NCBI GenBank assembly: GCA_964058845.1
Contig: CAXKVR010000138.1
Span: 124,001-188,000 of the forward strand
DNA: 64,000 nucleotides
From: Carex sylvatica
Taxonomy: Eukaryota; Streptophyta; Magnoliopsida; Poales; Cyperaceae
Direction: 5' to 3'
The notes below the pieces were generated by a model. The model searched no databases. It was given only the letters and a program-made list of their open reading frames with translations, and was not told the origin of the DNA. Shown piece after piece: positions 59,204-64,000 of the stretch; the first letter of the stretch is position 1; each line of letters opens with the position of its first letter. The translations under genes were made by a program, and so were the position numbers.

Positions 59204-60683
59204 AACTGGGAACGAAAGAAGGAAATTTTTTTTAATGTGGCTGATCAGCAACAATAAAGAGAGTTTGAACAAAAATTCGACAGATGGAGCGACTCGCCCA
59301 ATTTGAAAGCGTATTTGAAAGCTTGCAAATTATGAAAGCTTGCAAATTTGTAGCGGACTCCGCAGCGGTGAAATTGGAAATGAAATTGCCACGTCGGATG
59401 CCAGCGCGATTTGCAATTCTATTTGAAAGCCGATGGAGATGCTCTTATAAATATTAATCTAATCCTTGTCATTAAATTTAACTGTAGTGAAGGAGACTAT
59501 TTCAGGGCTATCATGTCCTTCCCAAAACGTTACCCTCTTATCCCAACATTAGTCAGATTCACATCCGAGATGTGGCAGCCTAATGGTATGTTATTGTATT
59601 ATTTATCTTTGATTCCATCAAAATTCACACCTAGTGGCAATAAAAATGGATGTCCATGCCAATATTATTTTTCTTTTCTGCAAATAGTTAAAGACGGTAA
59701 GAGAGAAAAAACTAATAGATATATAATAACCACGGTAAGCTTATAGCCATTTGAACTCTGAAGAGGTCTAAAAGCAGGGTAAAAGCTATGTCCCATTTAT
59801 TGGACATTTTTCTTTGAAGACAATACACTTTATCTCTCATTACTTTTCCGAACAATGGCATGAAATTGTATTTCCTATTGAGATTTTCTTTAGATAATAG
59901 TTAGTTAAATGAAACTATGCAATTTTCAGTTTACTATGATGGAAAATTTTGCATATCTATCATTCATGAGCCGGGTGATGACCCGCATGGTTATGAGCTC
60001 GCAAGTGAGCGTTGGAGTCCTGTTCATACTGTTAGTTTTTATATATGTATTACTCTTTTCAAATTGTTTTCTTTTCTGCCACTACGAGTAAGTACCTACA
60101 CTAACTGCTACATAATATTATAATTCCTAAAAAATGATGAGGTGTCCAATAGAGAAGGTCTAAAAAAAAGAAAAAGAATATACCATTACCCTAATTCAGA
60201 TTCTACCACCAGTTAAAACCAAGATTTGTCAGAGAATTCTGTAATATCCCAACTTTAGGAAATGTAAGCATCAAGGTTTCCACTAACATAATTTTCTCTC
60301 AGGTTGAGACCATCATATTATTTCCATGCTTTAGAGCCCCAATGATGAATCTCCAGCTAATGTTGAAGCAGCTGTAAGTGAATCAATTCCACTGTTCTGT
60401 TTATAGTTTCTTTGTTGTACCCTCTTTTTTGACATCTATTGTACTTGTTAATAATTGAAGTCAATTGGTCTTATTATTGCAATAGATGAAGTCAATTGAC
60501 TATGATTTATTGTCAGACCAGTTAAATGAAAATTAAATTGTTTAGAATTTAATGTCTTAATTAATAGATTATCTGATTATTTTTATCACATACTTACAGA
60601 AAGAACGAAGGGAGAAGAGAGCTGATTTCAGGAAGAGAGTGTGGCGTATAGTGAGGCGCTCACAAGAAATGATTTCTGATTAG

Positions 60684-61251
60684 AAAAACAGTTGTAATTA
60701 ATGTTGAGTTTAAATCAGAATAATTAAATTTAAGAGAACAGCTTTTGTTATATTTGTTCCACCTGGAGTTATCAATTGAAGGGTAGACATTAGTCTGGGT
60801 ATATGCCTTTTATAGCATAAGCTATCGCTGGTTTCTTGGATGGAGGTTAATTATTGATGCCTCATGGATTTGACTTCTCGGTGGATCAATTGCATTGTGA
60901 TTAATTCATCGTCCTCTGTTGCACATTGTTTTTTACTTCCTTAGGTTCCTTTGCAAATGTGCGCATTCAGCAAAACTAACCTGACAATGTGGTAGATGAA
61001 ATCCCCGCCCCCTCCAAAAAAAAAAAAAATAGCTCATCCTGTTAAAAGTGTGACTGGGTTTATTCAAATTAAGGACTTTACAAAATGCACAAAGAGGAGT
61101 AACATACAATGGAAAAATATTGTCTTACCTAACAGAGTCTGAATTTAGTAATTTGAGAACTTTTTTGTCTCCACATCCTAATTTCTCAGAAAAGAAAAAC
61201 ATAATGAACAAATAAAACAGAACAACTCCATTGCATTATAATGCACAGGAG
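60684..61251. other. 3' flanks of convergent genes
   Basis: Spacer between the UBC7-like gene (+) and the glyoxalase-fold gene (-). An A run lies at 61017-61029. No other feature. Confidence 0.5.
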
Positions 61252-61779
61252 TTAGGAGGCAGTATTCATTGGCTCTTTTACATAGCTCCCTAGCCGCACA
61301 ACAATGCCATCAATATCTCTCACATAACCCACCTTTTGGCCCCAATTCTTCGCCTCTGGTGCGCTTACCAGCACAGCCCCATTGGCTACGGCATGCTTGT
61401 ATGCGGCATCCACATCAGCATAATCGAAGCATATTTCAACTGGGTTGCGCTCGCCCTTTGATTCTGGCAAGTGCACTTCTCCTGTTAAGTCATCCGTTTC
61501 TCTCTGGTGGAGAGGCGTGAACGCAATTGTTGTCGGCCCACTGTCAAGCTCAGCCCACCTAATAACACAAAATTGCATGAACGTATTACTGATATTTTAC
61601 ATGTAGTTAATTTCATTTCGATTGTTTGATCAAAGAGCGATAGAGAGAGAGAACTTGTGGGAATTATCAAGACGGCGAACATTGTAACCAAAGGCAGAGG
61701 CATAGAAGGAGACTGATTTGGCTACATCTCTCACATACACCACTGTGTATCCGAAGGCAGGGTTCAGGTTTGATGTCAT
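61252..61779 (-). CDS. Glyoxalase/bleomycin-resistance-fold (VOC) family protein
   Basis: Two exons on the minus strand (61655-61779, 61252-61558) joined by a GT-AG phase-2 intron that restores a Lys codon (H-K-W-A-E-L); 143 residues. It shows the paired beta-alpha-beta-beta-beta modules of the vicinal oxygen chelate fold: FGYTVVYVRDVAKSVSFYAS, DSGPTTIAFTP, VEICFDYADVDAAYKHAVAN, GQKVGYVRDIDGIVVRLGSY. Plants have several small single-domain proteins of this kind, annotated as glyoxalase-like, with unknown substrate. The metal-ligand His/Glu set of true glyoxalase I is not obvious (E in VEICF and H in HQRE are possible), so glyoxalase activity should not be assumed. No transit peptide is seen. 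The start ATG is followed directly by the conserved first strand. Confidence 0.88.
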
Positions 61780-62840
61780 ATTAATATTATTATGATGTAC
61801 AAGAAATAAATATTAGAGAGAGAGAGAATTTAAATTTCTCTTAGAAGATGTTGTCTCTTTCATTCAGATAACAAATATGCCTCTATATAGACAAGAAAGT
61901 ACAGCTGTGTACAAGCCTGTCATAACTATTTAAAACATCTGAAGATCTCCTAAACATAAATAACCACTGGAACTTTTTATTATGATGATGAACGGAATAC
62001 AATTCCATTGTTTAACTTGTCATTCAACTGGACGCCTCCCGATGTAATGCATTAATATTCTATCTTGCTCTGCACAATTGTTTACTGTGTCTGTGTGAGA
62101 GATGACAATCAGAGTCGACTGTTTTTGAATCCCCAGGCCTGTTCAGTTCCACTGGTATTGTGGAATTGATTGCAATAGATCTCTATTCCTGTGAAACAGA
62201 AATGAAAAAGACTTGAATAGAATATACGGACTTGAGTACATTTCTAACCTTTCTCGAGAGGATATGGGAGAGTTCAGAATCAATCACTTGAGATCCAGTG
62301 GTGCACTTGCACTTCACTGGATTGTGTATTCTGACAACTCAGGCCATCGAATATAATGACACAGCAGGAATTGGGAAGAGTACGGGATATTTTTACCCTT
62401 TCTTTTTCTCATGTTAGCTGATGTGGCCTTCATTGTTTTCATTTTCTATTCTAATGGCAGGAATTGGGCTTTGGAGTGGAATTGGAATTGTGTATTCCTT
62501 GTAAGAAAATATAATTATGTAGTCCAAAATAAAATATTAATGGGCTGATTTAATTAATAACTCAATTAATGGCGCTGTTTATATGGCCTTCTTTATATAT
62601 AATCATTAAAGGGTGCATGCTGACTAAAGGCGCTATTATCCTTTGTTTAATTAAAAGGTGTCTTTATCATATTAATTGGACAGATTCATCCTGACATAAT
62701 TTGATTTAGAAGGTGCGCTATTAGCATCCCATCCTATCCATCCTTTGGCTGTAAAGGTGCGAATGAAGGATTGAAATAGGCCCGACATTTTTAAAAATAC
62801 CCAAAAAAATAAATAAATTATTAAGAATAACAGGGTTGGA
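61780..62840. other. Intergenic, no gene recognised
   Basis: Upstream region of the glyoxalase-fold gene, then spacer. The word aattgggaagagtacggg (62370) and aggaattgggctttggagtggaattggaattg (62458) show repeated ggaattg motifs. No element limits found. Confidence 0.45.
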
Positions 62841-62847
62841 GTTAAAA

Positions 62848-63000
62848 TTTTAAAAATGCCTAAACCGCCTCATTTTTTGGCGGTTAGGAATTTTAATTCC
62901 TAACCGCCCCATTTATCGGCGGTCCGAGATTTTTATTTTTCTTTTTGTTTTTTTTTTTCCGGACCGCCCAAAAATTCGGCAGTCAGAGATTTTTTTTTTT
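62848..63000. repeat. Repeated ggcggt hairpins at the edge of a foldback repeat
   Basis: The words ccgcctcattttttggcggt, ggaattttaattcc, accgccccatttatcggcggtcc and ggaccgcccaaaaattcggcagtc follow each other, each a small hairpin. A run of about 22 T follows (62992-63014). Likely the end of a transposon with the array at 63014. Confidence 0.7.
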
Positions 63001-63013
63001 TTTTTTTTTTTTT

Positions 63014-63610
63014 TGCAAATCTGGTTAACATAGCAAAACACCTTCAAAAATCGTGAAAATTGACCAACATGCAGTCTTGACATCGTCGAAAAGGACTGTG
63101 AAGTTTCATACAAAATCTCCGAACAGGCATTGAGATATCGGCTCTCAAAAATTGCCCGAACTACTGAATATTTCATTCTGAGCCCAACTTTGCACATCTG
63201 GTTAACATAGCAAAACACCTTCAAAAATCGTGAAAATTGACCGACATGCAGTCTTGACATCGTCGAAAAGGACTGTGAAGTTTCATACAAAATCTCCGAA
63301 CAGGCATTGAGATAACGGCTCTCAAAAATTGCCCGAACTGCTGAATATTTCATTCTGAGCCCAACTTTGCACATCTGGTTAACATAGCAAAACACCTTCA
63401 AAATTCGTGAAAATTGACCGACATGCAGTCTTGACATTGTCGAAAAGGACTGTGAAGTTTCATACAAAAATCTCCAACAGGAATGTGAAGTTTCAGCAGT
63501 TGTGACAATTTTTGAGAGCCGATATCTCAAGACCTGTTAAGATATTTTGTATGAAACTTCACATTCCTGTTCGACGATGTCAAGAATGCATGTCGGTCAA
63601 TTTTCACGAA
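63014..63610. repeat. 177-bp tandem array (2.7 copies) followed by an inverted partial copy
   Basis: tgca(a/c)atctggttaacatagc starts at 63014, 63191 and 63368: period exactly 177 bp, copies differing by only a few bases. At about 63480 the sequence turns and part of the unit follows inverted (gagagccgatatctcaa, gtatgaaacttcacattcc, gacgatgtcaagaatgcatgtcggtcaattttcacga), making a large foldback. Since 177 is divisible by 3, the minus strand keeps one open frame through all copies (205 codons, 62913-63530) with a 59-residue repeat containing ETSQSFSTMSRLHVGQFSR. I do not recognise this peptide, and the frame runs out into poly-Lys from the T run, so I treat it as transposon sequence. Confidence 0.85.
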
Positions 63611-64000
63611 TTTTCACAACTACCCAATATTTCTGCTTACCCAATTGGAGATTTTTTTCATTTTCAGGCATTGGGTGAACAGAAAGAAATTGAATATCCA
63701 GTTACTGAGTAATCAGATTGGACAATTTTTGAGATTCTTTCAAAATTTAAGTAGATTTGGTAATTTCGTTTTGTTTCTGAATATTTATAAAAATTTCGGT
63801 TTTAATGTGGGTCTTATTTTGAGCTCGTTACCGGTCTATGAGGCGTACAAAAGAGTAAACAATGAAATGCTTGTAAATTCTTTCAAAAGAAATAAATGCT
63901 TGTTAGTTTGTTTTCTCCCTTCTACGTATCAAGTTGATTTGGAGTATATCAATAGTTAAAAATGTATGAACTAGCCTTATACAAATAATTTATGAAAAAA
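63611..64000. other. Right edge, no gene recognised
   Basis: A 104-codon frame (63645-63959, +) without an identified domain runs near the edge. It may belong to the same transposon as the 177-bp array. Confidence 0.4.

Larger units (their letters stand above)
56336..59444. mobile_element. PIF/Harbinger-type non-autonomous element, 3.1 kb, inside the UBC7-like intron
   Basis: Perfect 15-bp terminal inverted repeats GAGCATCTCCATCGG, flanked by TTA on both sides (56333-56335 and 59445-59447). GAGCATCTCCA ends with a TTA/TAA duplication are the signature of PIF/Harbinger elements. Subterminal words (ttgcaattgcaaa / gaattgcaaat) are also inverted. No transposase or Myb-like ORF is recognisable. 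The interior includes a CT-rich tract (56570-56650), tandem repeats near 59091 and a fragment that reads like part of a host gene at 58762-58936. It behaves as a large non-autonomous, possibly gene-capturing element. Confidence 0.85.
54672..60683 (+). pseudogene. Damaged UBC7-type ubiquitin-conjugating enzyme (E2) gene
   Basis: E2 enzymes carry ubiquitin on a Cys and pass it to targets with E3 ligases; UBC7-class E2s act mainly in ER-linked degradation. Exons: 54672-54720, 54850-54916, 59488-59585, 59930-60030, 60303-60373, 60600-60683. Recognisable parts are [55 protein letters not shown] (catalytic Cys kept, with the UBC7-type acidic insert), ERWSPVHT, and the last exon ADFRKRVWR..RRSQEM. 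Damage: the acceptor before KNLVDGFSA seems lost, so those residues are skipped unless another acceptor is used. The HPN motif reads QPN. Exon 5 is 71 nt instead of 78, a net 7-nt loss near 60320 that shifts frame. The old frame also has a TAG just after the lesion. In the shifted frame translation ends at 60649-60651 with an unrelated tail. Intron 2 is 4.6 kb because of transposon insertions. Most likely a pseudogene. Confidence 0.8.

Noticed and set aside
63014..63480. CRISPR-like or centromeric satellite array
   Set aside because: Repeat units are contiguous without spacers, so not CRISPR. 177 bp is satellite-like in length, but only 2.7 copies are present, bordered by a foldback, so no claim of centromeric satellite.
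62913..63530. 205-codon minus-strand frame across the 177-bp array
   Set aside because: Repeat-derived and ending in poly-Lys from a T run. Reported as a repeat, not as a gene.

Overview
This is a 64 kb piece of an AT-rich flowering-plant nuclear genome. The evidence is GT-AG (and one GC-AG) introns, plant-specific gene families (cytosolic HSC70 with the conserved phase-1 intron, GT14 glucuronosyltransferase, UBC7-class E2), and a dense layer of MITEs, LTR-retrotransposon remnants, and SINE- and LINE-like pieces. The species cannot be named from sequence alone.

Genes, left to right: the last codons of an unrecognised gene (2-112, +); an intact cytosolic HSP70 (14985-17667, +); a 10-exon pyridoxamine-5'-phosphate-oxidase-like flavin split-barrel protein (20253-22666, -); a GT14-family beta-glucuronosyltransferase (24156-26358, -); an HSP20-like/alpha-crystallin-domain protein with a 5'UTR intron (39600-41153, +); a truncated HSP70-like protein reduced to the ATPase domain plus a C-terminal membrane segment (43811-45782, -); a second intact cytosolic HSP70 (51631-53857, -); a damaged UBC7-type ubiquitin-conjugating enzyme gene (54672-60683, +) carrying a 3.1 kb PIF/Harbinger-type insertion in an intron; and a small glyoxalase-fold protein (61252-61779, -). 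Three HSP70-family genes and one HSP20-like gene lie within 39 kb. All three HSP70 genes share the same intron position and phase, which suggests local duplication of one HSC70 lineage. Both intact HSP70 genes have a perfect three-unit heat-shock element beside a TATA box.

Mobile DNA fills most of the rest. Six foldback MITEs of about 400-425 bp, four with clear 9-bp target duplications (Mutator-like), share a core but swap termini. Two hAT-type MITEs have exact 8-bp target duplications (23141-23574 and 34385-34892). A 2.27 kb solo LTR (10301-12568) and a small non-autonomous Copia-like LTR element (46054-48101) each have exact 5-bp duplications. Further repeats include a kilobase of AT-only low-complexity DNA (30300-31260), a 239-bp tandem duplication (38123-38590), and a 177-bp tandem array followed by an inverted copy (63014-63610).

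Exon boundaries were placed by hand from splice consensus, reading frame and remembered family sequence. No database search was run.
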